NCBI RefSeq assembly: GCF_031461075.1
Contig: NZ_JAVKPK010000004.1
Coordinates: 1 to 64,000 of the forward strand
Source of the DNA: Methanosarcina baikalica
GTDB taxonomy: Archaea > Halobacteriota > Methanosarcinia > Methanosarcinales > Methanosarcinaceae
Direction: 5' to 3'
DNA length: 64,000 nt
Every line of letters starts with the position of its first letter. Position 1 is the stretch's first letter. Of the stretch, positions 7,985 through 17,266 are shown piece after piece. The position numbers and the translations under genes were made by a program. The notes under the pieces are model-generated. The model saw only the letters and a list, made by a program, of their open reading frames with translations, was not told where the DNA came from and made no database searches.

Positions 7985-8848
7985 TTACTTTCTTTTTCGC
8001 CGTTCTTCCTCATATTCCTTTTCGAACTCGAAAATTCCTCGAACAGCTTCAAGTTCTTTTTTGCTCCTGGCATAATGCAAAAGCACAAGGCCAACTCCAG
8101 AGAGCAGCGCTATAATTGCGGCTGAGAAAAATAGGGGTGCCGATCGGGTATAATATTTCACCTGAATAACCTCTTCCCGATCTTCCGACTTCGAAGAAAC
8201 CCATACGAGAGTCTGCCTTCCTTTTTCATCAGAAGTTACATACGAAGGCTCTGGCCTTGCTATCCCGAACACCCTGTTGCCAGTCACATACCCCTCGGGA
8301 AGGACCACGCGGGTGAATTCGGAATCAGGTTTAAGGAATGCAAAACTCTGGGTTGCCGGAATCTCAAGAGTATATGCAATAAAGCCTGTCACGGGCTCTT
8401 TGAACTCCAGGTTTATAACTTTCATGTTCCGGCTAATTTCCTGAGTCAGGGTATAGTTAATAGCCGAGGTTTCATTTCTGGTGGAAAGCTCTTTAAAAGT
8501 CTGCAGGCTTGCTGTGGTCTTGTTTGCAGGGTCCGCAAGCAGTACAAAGTTTTCAATCGGATTGTCCTCTGAACTGCTGCTCAGGGTATCGGGAGGATAA
8601 ATCTCAAGCTTGCTAGTGTTTATTACAATATTTACAACCTGCACTTTTGTTTTGTTTTCCAGAAGATAATAAGTGGTGGTATTTGCAGGCATCTGAACGT
8701 CCGATTCGTTCAGAAAAACCTCATATTCATAATTAGAGATATTACCAGGGTTATTCAGGACAATTTCCTTTTTTTCACCCACACAGCCCGATACGAAGAT
8801 CACCATCAGGGCAAGGAGCATAAACACGGTTTTAGTTCTCAGTTTCAC
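7985..8848 (-). CDS. Membrane-anchored lipoprotein, DUF5803-like
   Basis: About 287 residues from a GTG at 8848, chosen because AAGGGAGA lies a suitable distance upstream; a TTG two codons earlier is too close to it. The N-terminus is a lipoprotein signal with lipobox FVSGC. The middle is an extracellular beta-rich region. Near the C-terminus is one membrane helix (LFFSAAIIALLSGVGLVLLH) followed by a highly charged cytoplasmic tail rich in Glu, Lys and Arg. I believe this arrangement matches DUF5803, found in Methanosarcina; function unknown. Having both a lipid anchor and a C-terminal helix would tether both ends. Confidence 0.6.
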   Translation of the reverse strand: MKLRTKTVFMLLALMVIFVSGCVGEKKEIVLNNPGNISNYEYEVFLNESDVQMPANTTTYYLLENKTKVQVVNIVINTSKLEIYPPDTLSSSSEDNPIENFVLLADPANKTTASLQTFKELSTRNETSAINYTLTQEISRNMKVINLEFKEPVTGFIAYTLEIPATQSFAFLKPDSEFTRVVLPEGYVTGNRVFGIARPEPSYVTSDEKGRQTLVWVSSKSEDREEVIQVKYYTRSAPLFFSAAIIALLSGVGLVLLHYARSKKELEAVRGIFEFEKEYEEERRKRK

Positions 8849-9060
8849 AGACAAATTCTCCCTTGAGCTTGAAGCGATCTCTTTTCAGCATGTGGCAATT
8901 TTCCTCTCTCCTGAGATGAAGCCCGTGCAGGATCCGGAACAGGTCAACATTTATCCTATGCTCCCTCTTCTTAATAAACAAGACGGATAGACTTCCAAAG
9001 AAATATGACAAAGCCCCGGTTTCTCGAATAAAAGGAGTAAGGCCGGAGGGTAACAAAAAT

Positions 9061-9318
9061 TCAGATTTCAAACTCTCCGGAAGAATTCAAGAACCTTTCC
9101 ACCATAGTCCACTCAACTTTCTTTATGTATTTTGCCTGAAGCTTGGAAATATAAAGAACATTGCTACCAATGAGTATCTTAATGTCGGAAGGTTTGGGAG
9201 AGACTATACCGAGAGGAAAAAGTACAGGACCCTCAGAAGATGTGGAAAGCCTGAAATCCTGCCCGCTCTTTCTTATATAAACTCTCACCTTTTCATCAAT
9301 TGTAAAGGACGGAATCAT
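9061..9318 (-). CDS. Small hypothetical protein (85 residues)
   Basis: An 85-residue protein of mixed charge with no signal peptide or membrane helix. It starts at ATG 9318 with a weak GGTG element upstream. The sequence alternates short hydrophobic strands (VRVYIRKSG, IKILIGSNVLYISKL) and looks like a small beta-rich domain followed by one helix. It reads toward the lipoprotein gene with about 210 bases between them. I do not recognise a family. Its length and even composition favour a real gene over a chance ORF. Confidence 0.5.
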   Translation of the reverse strand: MIPSFTIDEKVRVYIRKSGQDFRLSTSSEGPVLFPLGIVSPKPSDIKILIGSNVLYISKLQAKYIKKVEWTMVERFLNSSGEFEI

Positions 9319-9473
9319 ATTAACACCACGCAGAGTTGTCCGGGAAAGATAAATAATTACAGGTTACAATTCAAGAATAATGAAAAACTCTACAGGTAAG
9401 AAAGGAGACCTGTACTGAAGAAGCTTTCTGGGCAGTTTTAAATTGAATGAAAGCAATTTAGAGCGAAGATATT

Positions 9474-9785
9474 ATGATGATGAAAGATAAGGGAAAACTT
9501 GTAATCTGGCCCGCATACATCGACCAGACGAAGTCAAGGAGCAGGGGCAGAATAATCTCCCGGAAAAATGCGATAAAGGAGCCTCATCTCAATGAGATAA
9601 AAGAAGCAGCAAGACAACTTGGGCTGAGCCCTGAAATAGAGCCAGAAAAAGCCTACCCTAAGACATGGTGGGAAATAAGCGGGAGAGTGCTTGTGGACGA
9701 CAAAGGTCCGAAATCCGTCATTGCAAAACAGATAGCTTCATCCATAAAGAGGATGAGAGGCCAGGAGAGTCCTGCCAGAACTTAA
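9474..9785 (+). CDS. srp19: Signal recognition particle 19 kDa protein
   Basis: A 103-residue SRP19. This protein binds the SRP RNA and helps SRP54 assemble for cotranslational targeting to the membrane. The family pattern is clear: LVIWPAYIDQTKSRSRGR near the start, then the region around ISRKNAIKEP, a helix (HLNEIKEAARQLGL), AYPKTWWEISGRVLV, and a basic C-terminal tail. Three consecutive ATG codons open the frame (9474, 9477, 9480), so the exact first residue is uncertain. The SRP RNA gene is not in the adjacent gaps. Confidence 0.93.
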   Translation: MMMKDKGKLVIWPAYIDQTKSRSRGRIISRKNAIKEPHLNEIKEAARQLGLSPEIEPEKAYPKTWWEISGRVLVDDKGPKSVIAKQIASSIKRMRGQESPART

Positions 9786-9910
9786 AGATCAGAACCTAAA
9801 ATTACATTTTGTTTTTTGATAGGAAAAAGAGACGAGTTGAGAAGTTCCACACAAGTTAAGAAGTTCCTGATCTGAACTTTAAGGAAGCCCCTATAAAATC
9901 CAGTTGGCCT

Positions 9911-10234
9911 TTATTTTAACCTTTTATAGGGATACCTCATTTCTTTTCCGCAGCGCTGGCAGGAGACAACAATATACCCCTCTTTCAGTCTGTAGCGGGC
10001 ATTGTTTCCAGGGATCAGGAAAGCATAGCAATGTTTACAGATCCTACTTTTTATTTCCCGTGGAATACTCATCCTGTTTCTCATAGAAATATTCCGGATG
10101 ATTTGCACGTAGCGCTCGCTGCGTTCAGGATGTTCTGCAAACTCCTTTTTCGCAAGCTCAAAAAGTCGCCACATACGCTGGACTGCAACGACTTGAATCA
10201 GATTTTTCTGTTGTTTTCTTGCCATTTTAGACAT
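9911..10234 (-). CDS. rnp4: Ribonuclease P protein component 4 (Rpp21/Rpr2 family)
   Basis: A 107-residue basic protein of archaeal RNase P, which removes 5' leaders from pre-tRNA. The N-terminal half is helical and rich in Arg/Lys (VQRMWRLFELAKKEF). The C-terminal half has the zinc ribbon CKHC ... CQRC and the family-typical stretch RYRLKEGYIVVSCQRCGK. Starts at 10234 or 10225 are both possible. It is convergent with srp19, so two RNA-binding housekeeping genes sit together. Confidence 0.92.
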   Translation of the reverse strand: MSKMARKQQKNLIQVVAVQRMWRLFELAKKEFAEHPERSERYVQIIRNISMRNRMSIPREIKSRICKHCYAFLIPGNNARYRLKEGYIVVSCQRCGKEMRYPYKRLK

Positions 10235-10302
10235 GGGTAGACCGATCCTGCGGTTTATCTCGGCTCAAAATCCGATTCCTTAATCGTCATTAAAAAGAGA
10301 AA

Positions 10303-10965
10303 TCAGGAGTCAAGAATAGTCACATTAATTTCAGGATTCTTGCCGTGTACAAGAGCCTTAAACTTTTCGGGGTTTCCGTCCTTATTTCCTGATCTCTCGT
10401 AGTGCATTGGAATTACGACCTTTGGGGCCAGGACTGCAACGGCATTAGCAGCCTCTTCCTCGTTCATTGTATACGTGCCCTCAATAGGCAAAAGGGCGAT
10501 ATCGGCCCTGATATTCTCCATTTCGGGGAAGAAGTCACAGTCTCCTGCATGGTAGATCCTGATTCCTCCAATCTCTACGATGTACCCAACTCCGGACCCA
10601 CGGGGATGATAAGGTTTATTGATATTATAGGCTGGAACTACCTCAATCCGAATCCCTTTGATTTCAAGCCCGTCCGCCAGGATATCTCCCTCAGAAACTC
10701 GCCTTGCGTCCCCCCTGAATTGCAGGGAACAGCTCTCAGGAATCAGTGTGGTTGAATCAGACCGTCTGACCTTTCTGATATCCTCAGGGCTGCAATGGTC
10801 AAAGTGCTCATGAGTGATCAACAGGATATCTGCCTTATCATCGAAAGCCGGCTCTTCACTGATTTCAAAAGGGTCTATATAGATTTTTTTGCCATCTCCT
10901 TCAAGCAAAAAACCAGAGTGACCCAACCACTGAATAGTAACATTCCCAATCTTTACACTGTCCAT
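10303..10965 (-). CDS. Metal-dependent hydrolase, UPF0173 (metallo-beta-lactamase superfamily)
   Basis: A 220-residue protein from the ATG at 10965, supported by CAGGTG upstream; a GTG three codons earlier overlaps that site. The metallo-beta-lactamase motif is HEHFDH near residue 55. Other metal ligands are visible in YHAGDCDFFPE and IPMHYE. The start VTIQWLGHSGFLLEG is characteristic of the UPF0173/YtkL group. The physiological substrate is unknown for this family. No obvious operon partner. Confidence 0.85.
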   Translation of the reverse strand: MDSVKIGNVTIQWLGHSGFLLEGDGKKIYIDPFEISEEPAFDDKADILLITHEHFDHCSPEDIRKVRRSDSTTLIPESCSLQFRGDARRVSEGDILADGLEIKGIRIEVVPAYNINKPYHPRGSGVGYIVEIGGIRIYHAGDCDFFPEMENIRADIALLPIEGTYTMNEEEAANAVAVLAPKVVIPMHYERSGNKDGNPEKFKALVHGKNPEINVTILDS

Positions 10966-11086
10966 TTCATACACCTGCGGACTCCGTAGCTTTTGAGTAA
11001 AACTTATAGAAAGATTGTTTCGGGATTATATTAATAGTATCCGATAGCGCTGACTCTATTATTAAAAGAAAAAAAGAATCTTAAAA

Positions 11087-11941
11087 TTACGGGAAAACTT
11101 CTGGCTTTAAAGAATCTTTAGATAAGCACTCTGAAGCTTGAGAAGAGGTGGAGAATTCTGGCCGAGGCTGACTACCTGTCTTTTTGATAAACTCTGGCTC
11201 GAGCACTCTGTTATAGATCATCTTCTGAAGATAACAGACAATTGGAAGTCTGATAACTACTGCTTCCCTTTTATTTCCTGCACTATGAACTCCAATTGAT
11301 TCTTTCCCGTCAGCAATCATGAAAAGTTCTTCATTATACTGAGCGCCGTCAATTACAATATTATTTATGAAATCCTTAAATTCTTCTGTCGTTTCTCTGA
11401 ATTCAAAAGGCAGCGATCTGAATTTGTCAAGCTCGTCCACAATAAGAATTAACCTGCATGTTTTCTCCAGATTTTTCAGTTCCGCTTCAAACTCCTGTAA
11501 GAATTCAGGGCTGGATGAGAAAATGATCAATTCTTCCCTTACTCCGTCAAGGATTTCACGGATCCTGTTCTTTATTCCCCATTCACTCTGGATGCACCAG
11601 ACAGGAGAAGTCTTTGGAAGTTCATAACTCAGTTCTTTAAGCTGGTCAAGTGTCTGGGTTGTACAATTGAGAAATTCGTCCTTTATCTTCCCGATTACCT
11701 GCTTGGGATCAACTGCCCGAAAATAAGTTGGAGATCCCTGCCTGAATTCAAGATAGCCTTTTTTCGCAAGCACTTTAAGGATCTCATATATTTTGGCTCT
11801 CGGCACAGTTGTAAGTTCATGGATTTCGCGGGCTGTAGCTTCTCTCAAACAGACAAGCCCCACATAGGCTTTGGCCTCGTTTTCGGTCAGCCCAAGCTTT
11901 TCAAGGTTGCTAATTAGCTGAGGATTAATTTGCGAAAACAT
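11087..11941 (-). CDS. TrmB-type transcriptional regulator
   Basis: A 284-residue regulator. Residues 12-75 form the TrmB winged helix: LGLTENEAKAYVGLVCL, then ATAREIHELTTVPRAKIYEI and the wing KGYLEFRQGSPTYFRAV. A helical linker precedes a C-terminal effector domain of the kind that binds sugars or other metabolites in some TrmB proteins. The ATG is preceded by GGGGTAA. It is divergent from the RND exporter operon with 226 bases between them, so it may control that operon; this is inference from position. Confidence 0.83.
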   Translation of the reverse strand: MFSQINPQLISNLEKLGLTENEAKAYVGLVCLREATAREIHELTTVPRAKIYEILKVLAKKGYLEFRQGSPTYFRAVDPKQVIGKIKDEFLNCTTQTLDQLKELSYELPKTSPVWCIQSEWGIKNRIREILDGVREELIIFSSSPEFLQEFEAELKNLEKTCRLILIVDELDKFRSLPFEFRETTEEFKDFINNIVIDGAQYNEELFMIADGKESIGVHSAGNKREAVVIRLPIVCYLQKMIYNRVLEPEFIKKTGSQPRPEFSTSSQASECLSKDSLKPEVFP

Positions 11942-12167
11942 TTGTTACCCCTAAAGTAACAATAGATTTAAATCTTTTCTATATATTAATACGTCAGCAA
12001 ATCTGAGTTACTAAAAAACTAACCGCAAAATAAAAAAGAATTAAAATTTGAGATTAACAAACCTTGAATGGTGAACCTCCAGCCCAAAGAAAAAAACGGC
12101 AGGTTGCAGATGAAGATCAAGGTTCCTAAATTGCACTTTGTAATAAAAACTATGAGAGGAATTAACT

Positions 12168-14522
12168 ATTAAAAAATCTTTTGAAAAACTGGGGTTTTTT
12201 ATTCAGAATAACCGTTTTTCCGTACTCCTGATAGCTTTCCTGTGCATAATCATAGCAACGCAGGGAGCACAGCTAATCGAGATGAAATCAGGAACGGAGA
12301 CGTTTGTCGGAAAAAGCTCTCCTCTCTACCAGGACTTCGATCACCTTTATCAAAATATTTTTCAGACACAGTCTATTGTTGTAATGGTAGAGGGCAACGA
12401 TGTGAAGAGTGCTGACCTGATGGAAGCAGTGGATAGGTTAGAACATCAGCTCCAGGCAACGGATGGAGTGATTGAAACTACAAGCCCTGCCTCCCTTATT
12501 AAAACGGTCAACCAAAAGATAACAGGGAGGTATGAACTTCCCAAAACCGATGAGGAAATCAAAACTATCATAGACGGGAATCCGGCTATTTTCAGCCAGA
12601 TTATTCCTGACAATAACCACATGCTGATTTCTGTAGTCATTCCTGGCTCAGCCAGTGACAAAACTCAGCAAGATATCCTTACTGCTACTGAAGATGCGGT
12701 CCCATTTGCGGAATTTCCACCTTCGTACAATATTATCGTTACAGGTGACCCGGCATTCAGCATCTCCATGAACAAGGAAATGAATTCCAGTATGGGCATA
12801 CTTCTAGGGCTTTCCGCTGTTTTCATGGTTATAGTACTTCTCCTTGTTTTCAGGCATGTCCGCTGGTGTCTTCTTCCTCTGCCAGTAGTTCTTCTTGGCA
12901 TTGTTTACACCTTCGGAGCTATGGGTTATGTCGGAATTCCCATGTCCATGGTTTCAATGTCTGCATTCCCGATTCTCATAGGCGTAGGGATCGACTATGC
13001 CATCCAGTTCCATAATAGGCTAGAAGAAGAACTGCAGGATAAAGGGAACAAAACGAGAGCAGTTATAGAAACCATAAAACACACAGGACCTGCAGTCCTC
13101 ATCGCTCTGGCAATGACAGCTCTTGGTTTTTTCTCCCTTTTCACATCCACGGTGCCAATGATCCAGGACTTTGGAAAACTGCTCATGATAGGTATTGTTA
13201 TGTGTTATCTCTCCTCCATATTCGTAGGTGTTGTAACGCTTTCACTATTTGACAGCTATGCAGATAAAAATCCCTTGAGGAAGATAACAAATAAGATAAA
13301 ACCTGCAGATTCCGGAAAGAAGAAAAAGCCTGGGGAAGAGAACGGAAGCGACCGTCTCATAGGAAGGGCCCTTCAGAAAACTACAGCTCTGACAATAAAA
13401 TACGATGTTGTCGTACTAGGAGTCGCATGCTTACTCTGTTTTGGCGGCCTCTACCTCGATCAGTCCGTACCTATTCAAACTGATGTTCAAACCTTTGTAC
13501 CCCAGGAGATGCCTTCCCTTTTGGACCTAAAACACATGGGAGATATCATGGGGGGAAGCGATGAATTAAATCTGATCATCAAGGTTGAGGATACCGCCAA
13601 TCCGGATGTCCTGAAATGGATTGACAAGTTTTCCGAACATGAAGTGGCAACCAGTAGCCATATTCACAGCGCTTCGAGTATTGTATCTCTCGTAAAGGAA
13701 AGGAATGGGGGTGTAATTCCCGATACCAGCCAGGAGATAGAGAATATTTATTCCGGAATTCCTGAAGCACAGAAGGACCGCTATATGTATGGGAAGAACA
13801 TGCTTCTCCTGAACTTCAACATAGGAAATGCGGTTTCAGATATCAAGGTAACAGGAATTAAAGAACTTACAAACATTGTCAAGCAGGATATGCAGTGGAT
13901 GCCAGCCCCTCCAGGAACTGCAGTTACGATTACAGGAAGCTCAGTCATCTATATAGAGGTCATTACCGCTCTTACCAGCGGAAGAGTAGCAATGACTTTC
14001 CTTGGCCTTGTCCTCGTGCTCGCAGGGCTTTTTGTTGTCTACAGAGACTGGGTGAAAGCACTGGTCCCAGTGATCCCGATGGTTATAGTTATCGGCTGGT
14101 CAGGAGGAGTCATGAGCTACCTTAACATCAGCTACACTCCTCTGACAGCAACTCTGGGAGCTCTGATTCTAGGAGTAGGGTCCGAGTATGCGATTCTGAT
14201 GATGGAACGTTACTTTGAAGAAAAGGATAAAGGACAAAGTCCTATGGAAGCGATCCATATGGCCAGTTCCAAAATAGGAAGTGCAATCGTTGCTTCAGGA
14301 GCGACTACAGTATTCGGGTTCATGGCCTTGCTGGCTTCTCCTTTCCCCATGATAGCTGACTTCGGTATGGTTACGGTTATCGATGTCTTGCTAGCTCTCC
14401 TTGCAACCTTTGTAGTCTTCCCGCCGCTTATTATCATCCTTGATACCTGGCGAGATAAAAGAAAAGAACTCAGGACGGCAGAGAAAGAGACAAATGAACA
14501 AATTAAGGGGGCTGAGATATGA
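12168..14522 (+). CDS. RND superfamily exporter (MMPL/HAE3 type), probable ATT start
   Basis: A large membrane exporter with two repeats, each of one helix, an extracytoplasmic loop and a five-helix bundle. Conserved helix-4 motifs are GVGIDYAIQFHNRLEEEL and GVGSEYAILMMERYFEE. The first ATG (12282) lies after the first membrane helix; the frame is open upstream and encodes the missing segment, including NNRFSVLLIAFLCIIIATQG. The only sensible start is ATT at 12168, seven bases after GAGAGGA; the upstream in-frame stop is TGA at 12153. From there the protein has 784 residues. HAE3 members transport lipids or hydrophobic compounds. The next gene overlaps the stop. Confidence 0.82.
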   Translation: MKKSFEKLGFFIQNNRFSVLLIAFLCIIIATQGAQLIEMKSGTETFVGKSSPLYQDFDHLYQNIFQTQSIVVMVEGNDVKSADLMEAVDRLEHQLQATDGVIETTSPASLIKTVNQKITGRYELPKTDEEIKTIIDGNPAIFSQIIPDNNHMLISVVIPGSASDKTQQDILTATEDAVPFAEFPPSYNIIVTGDPAFSISMNKEMNSSMGILLGLSAVFMVIVLLLVFRHVRWCLLPLPVVLLGIVYTFGAMGYVGIPMSMVSMSAFPILIGVGIDYAIQFHNRLEEELQDKGNKTRAVIETIKHTGPAVLIALAMTALGFFSLFTSTVPMIQDFGKLLMIGIVMCYLSSIFVGVVTLSLFDSYADKNPLRKITNKIKPADSGKKKKPGEENGSDRLIGRALQKTTALTIKYDVVVLGVACLLCFGGLYLDQSVPIQTDVQTFVPQEMPSLLDLKHMGDIMGGSDELNLIIKVEDTANPDVLKWIDKFSEHEVATSSHIHSASSIVSLVKERNGGVIPDTSQEIENIYSGIPEAQKDRYMYGKNMLLLNFNIGNAVSDIKVTGIKELTNIVKQDMQWMPAPPGTAVTITGSSVIYIEVITALTSGRVAMTFLGLVLVLAGLFVVYRDWVKALVPVIPMVIVIGWSGGVMSYLNISYTPLTATLGALILGVGSEYAILMMERYFEEKDKGQSPMEAIHMASSKIGSAIVASGATTVFGFMALLASPFPMIADFGMVTVIDVLLALLATFVVFPPLIIILDTWRDKRKELRTAEKETNEQIKGAEI

Positions 14523-14554
14523 TACAAGTGCCCATAAAAAAATTACGGCAAAAA

Positions 14555-15673
14555 ATGAATAAAAAAGTTGCTACATTTGCGTTAATTCTAGTAATAGTAT
14601 TAGTGACTGCACTTCCAGCCCTCGCGAACGATAACGGTGACGATGAAGAAACAAACTTCCTCATTCCAGACCATGGGTACACCGTAGACTATTACAGGAG
14701 CTACGGGGAGCCAACCCTACAGGCGTCACTAACAGGAGATCCCGAGTTTAAAAGGGGAGAAACTGCAGACCTGCAGGTAAAAATTGCGAATGCCGGAGTT
14801 ATAGATGGTTTTCAGAGGCTGTACGTAAACCAGAAAAAAATAAACGATTCCCTTGAGGAAACGATTGCACTGAAAGAGATAGAAGAAGAAAAAGAATGTA
14901 CAACAGCAAAAGACATCGAAGCAACCCTTCAATCGGGAACGAAGTACATTGAAGTCGAGCCCACAACCAGTGTCCAGAGTGCGGAAGAACTTGAAACCGG
15001 ACATACGGCAACCCTCAGTTATACAATAAAAATCGATAGTGACACACCTGCCGGAAATTATGAACTACTCCTACCTGTGAACTATCAATACCAGGCAAAC
15101 GTCCGAACTGCAACTGCTGATGTAGTAAACCTGGGACTTACGGATACGGAATACACAAGAGAGTATAAAATGAGAAATGAGACTCTCAGAGTACCTATTT
15201 CCATAAAAAACGAACCTAGATTAGAAGTAACAAATGTATCCGGAACCCTGGTGCAGGGAGAGAGTAAGGTCATTGAAGTAACCTATAAAAACACCAGAGA
15301 AAGCATAGCAAAAGATGCCATGGCCCGGATAATTGTCATGAGTCCCTTGAGCACTGAGAAATCTATAGTAAAAATTGGAGATATAGGACCTGGGGAAGAA
15401 AAGACTGCCAAATTTGATATTTCGGCAGATTCTGATGCTGTTGTAAAGACCTATGGCATTAACAGCGAAATAAAATATATTGATGAAGAGGGGGAAACTT
15501 CCTTTTCAGAAAACATGAAAGTGAATGTGCCCCTTGAAGTCACAGAAAAGAAATTCAGCACAACAGGCATAGCAATCATACTGATTATCCTTATCGCCCT
15601 TTACCAGATAGTAAATGTACACCGGAAAAAAAACCAGAATAATGAGAACGCATCAGGTGATGAGAATGAATAA
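14555..15673 (+). CDS. Secreted membrane-anchored protein, COG1361/S-layer-like (first of two paralogs)
   Basis: About 372 residues from the ATG at 14555, which begins a standard signal peptide (KKVATFALILVIVLVTALPA). An upstream ATG at 14519 overlaps the exporter stop and would add 12 basic residues. The extracellular part contains beta domains of the kind that stack in COG1361 proteins (AKDAMARIIVMSPLS, IGPGEEKTAKFDI). A C-terminal helix (GIAIILIILIALYQIV) and basic tail anchor it. It may act with the exporter, as these families often pair. Confidence 0.75.
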   Translation: MNKKVATFALILVIVLVTALPALANDNGDDEETNFLIPDHGYTVDYYRSYGEPTLQASLTGDPEFKRGETADLQVKIANAGVIDGFQRLYVNQKKINDSLEETIALKEIEEEKECTTAKDIEATLQSGTKYIEVEPTTSVQSAEELETGHTATLSYTIKIDSDTPAGNYELLLPVNYQYQANVRTATADVVNLGLTDTEYTREYKMRNETLRVPISIKNEPRLEVTNVSGTLVQGESKVIEVTYKNTRESIAKDAMARIIVMSPLSTEKSIVKIGDIGPGEEKTAKFDISADSDAVVKTYGINSEIKYIDEEGETSFSENMKVNVPLEVTEKKFSTTGIAIILIILIALYQIVNVHRKKNQNNENASGDENE

Positions 15674-16721
15674 AAATGGATTTTTTACTACTGTTACAAC
15701 CCTTCTAATCCTTTGCTCTTTAGTCCTGCCAGCACAGGCAGCTCTACCAGAAAATTTCGATATTAGTGAGAACTACTACACAGTATATGGAGGGCCTGAC
15801 CTTAATGCAACGCTCATTGGAGACAATGAGTATTCCAGAGGAGATACTGTAACCCTTAATTTAGAGATGATGAATAAGGGTACAATTTCCGGCTTTAAGT
15901 CTGAAAATGAGATAGATATGGGGAATTACGTGGATGAGATGCTTCAGCAGTCAGAAATGCAGTATGAAGCTCAGGCTGTAACAGCAGTAGGCATCCTTGC
16001 AACCCTCAAATCCGACAATCCGAATATTAAGGTCAAATCAGAACCGCAGCAGGCAGGTACTCTCAAACAGGGAAAACAGAGTTCAAGCCCCACAAAGTTT
16101 ACGATTGAGATTAACAAAAGTACCTCTGCAGGTACCTATCCCTTAAATCTCGAACTTTCCTACCAGTACCAGAACAATGTTCAGGTAGGAGGAGATGATT
16201 TTGATAGTACTACAGGCCTTGTGACAAACAAGGATGTAGGCATCTGGTACGAAAACAAGACTCAGACCCAGACTATAGAGGTAAAAGTCAAAAAAGAACC
16301 TTACTTTGAGGCCACAAATGTAACGGGTGACCTTTACCCTGATAAAAGCGGGATGCTTTACGTCACATACAAAAATATCGGAGAAGAACCTGCAAAAGAT
16401 GCAACTGTTAGAGTCAGTGCAGCTGATCCCTTTAGTACCACCGACGATCAGGCTTATCTCGGTACTCTGAACCCAGGGGAAAGCGCTGTTGCTGCTTTTA
16501 AATTAACTGTAGATGACACTGCAACTCCTAAACCTTATTCCCTCACTAGCGAGATTCTCTATGAAGATGCCGATGGGCATGATCAGGTCTCAGACAGTGT
16601 CAAGATTAATACGAAAGTCCAGGAAGCAGAAAAGTCACTTCCGGGATATCAGATTGTGACAGGTATCACAATGGCCCTTGCAGCCTGTTTTATCATATCT
16701 AGAAGGAAGAAACAGGATTGA
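15660..16721 (+). CDS. Secreted membrane-anchored protein, COG1361/S-layer-like (second of two paralogs)
   Basis: About 353 residues, overlapping the previous gene by 14 bases; ATG at 15660 or 15666. It has a signal peptide (TTVTTLLILCSLVLPAQA) and repeats the plan of its neighbour: YYTVYGGPDLNATLIGD resembles YYRSYGEPTLQASLTGD, and both contain EPxxEATNVTG/EVTNVSG and AKDATVRVSAADPFS/AKDAMARIIVMSPLS. It ends with a hydrophobic helix and the basic tail SRRKKQD. The tandem pair looks like a duplication within the exporter operon, perhaps forming a periplasmic-side complex with it. Confidence 0.75.
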   Translation: MRMNKNGFFTTVTTLLILCSLVLPAQAALPENFDISENYYTVYGGPDLNATLIGDNEYSRGDTVTLNLEMMNKGTISGFKSENEIDMGNYVDEMLQQSEMQYEAQAVTAVGILATLKSDNPNIKVKSEPQQAGTLKQGKQSSSPTKFTIEINKSTSAGTYPLNLELSYQYQNNVQVGGDDFDSTTGLVTNKDVGIWYENKTQTQTIEVKVKKEPYFEATNVTGDLYPDKSGMLYVTYKNIGEEPAKDATVRVSAADPFSTTDDQAYLGTLNPGESAVAAFKLTVDDTATPKPYSLTSEILYEDADGHDQVSDSVKINTKVQEAEKSLPGYQIVTGITMALAACFIISRRKKQD

Positions 16722-16983
16722 AGTGAAAAGCGAAGTGAGAAGGTAGAGACCGTAGTCATGAATAAATCGTATAAAATTTTCGCAAATTTATATGAGTTGA
16801 CATAAAGCTACTGAAAATGCAACTGGAAACACCACAGCTCAAACCGGCACTCACACGCATAATGCTCAGCGCATGGCTAGTACAGTCTCAGCAGAGTTAT
16901 GGCACACAAAATGTCCGTGCGAAGGCCATCAAGTAAAGAATCGAAAAGGTTTGAGTTGGCAGCACATCTAAGGAAATATTCAA
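16722..16983 (+). other. Region after the exporter operon with a possible small coding remnant
   Basis: No intact gene of normal size. One frame (about 16806-16973) reads without stops as a short peptide containing THTHNAQRMAS and LWHTKCPCEGH. Its His/Cys content resembles a metal-binding segment, but it lacks a start codon. A second frame gives a 39-codon ORF from ATG 16817. The nearest terminator-like hairpin lies downstream at 16984, so the exporter transcript probably runs through this region. It may be a decayed small gene. Confidence 0.3.
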
Positions 16984-17019
16984 GTAGCCTTTTTAAAAGG
17001 CTACAACTCTTTATTTTTT
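16984..17019 (+). terminator. Hairpin and T-rich tract, probable end of the exporter transcript
   Basis: GTAGCC (16984-16989) pairs with GGCTAC (16999-17004); the intervening tttttaaaa extends the stem. A T-rich run follows. It lies about 260 bases after the last intact gene of the exporter operon. Confidence 0.6.
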
Positions 17020-17266
17020 GAAATAAGTGAATTAATGTATCCTCTTCAAACTCAAAGGAGAATTTTCCAACTCGGAAAATATAAAGTAATTATGTCACAC
17101 AGTTATGAAGTTGAATGTGTTTTTTAAGTGTGTTTTTCAGACTTAATCAAATTCTTAAATTTTCAGCAGTTATATGAAATTTACTTTCTCCCATACAATT
17201 TGAAGAGTATATGAATTATTCTTTTATGTCATATCGATACTTCTGCGTAAAAATGGAGAACAGAAC

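Noticed and set aside
8832..9071. A 79-residue minus-strand frame between the lipoprotein and the small hypothetical gene
   Set aside because: It overlaps both neighbours, has no binding site and no recognisable pattern.
9786..9910. SRP RNA or RNase P RNA gene between srp19 and rnp4
   Set aside because: The gap is only 125 bases, far too short for either RNA.
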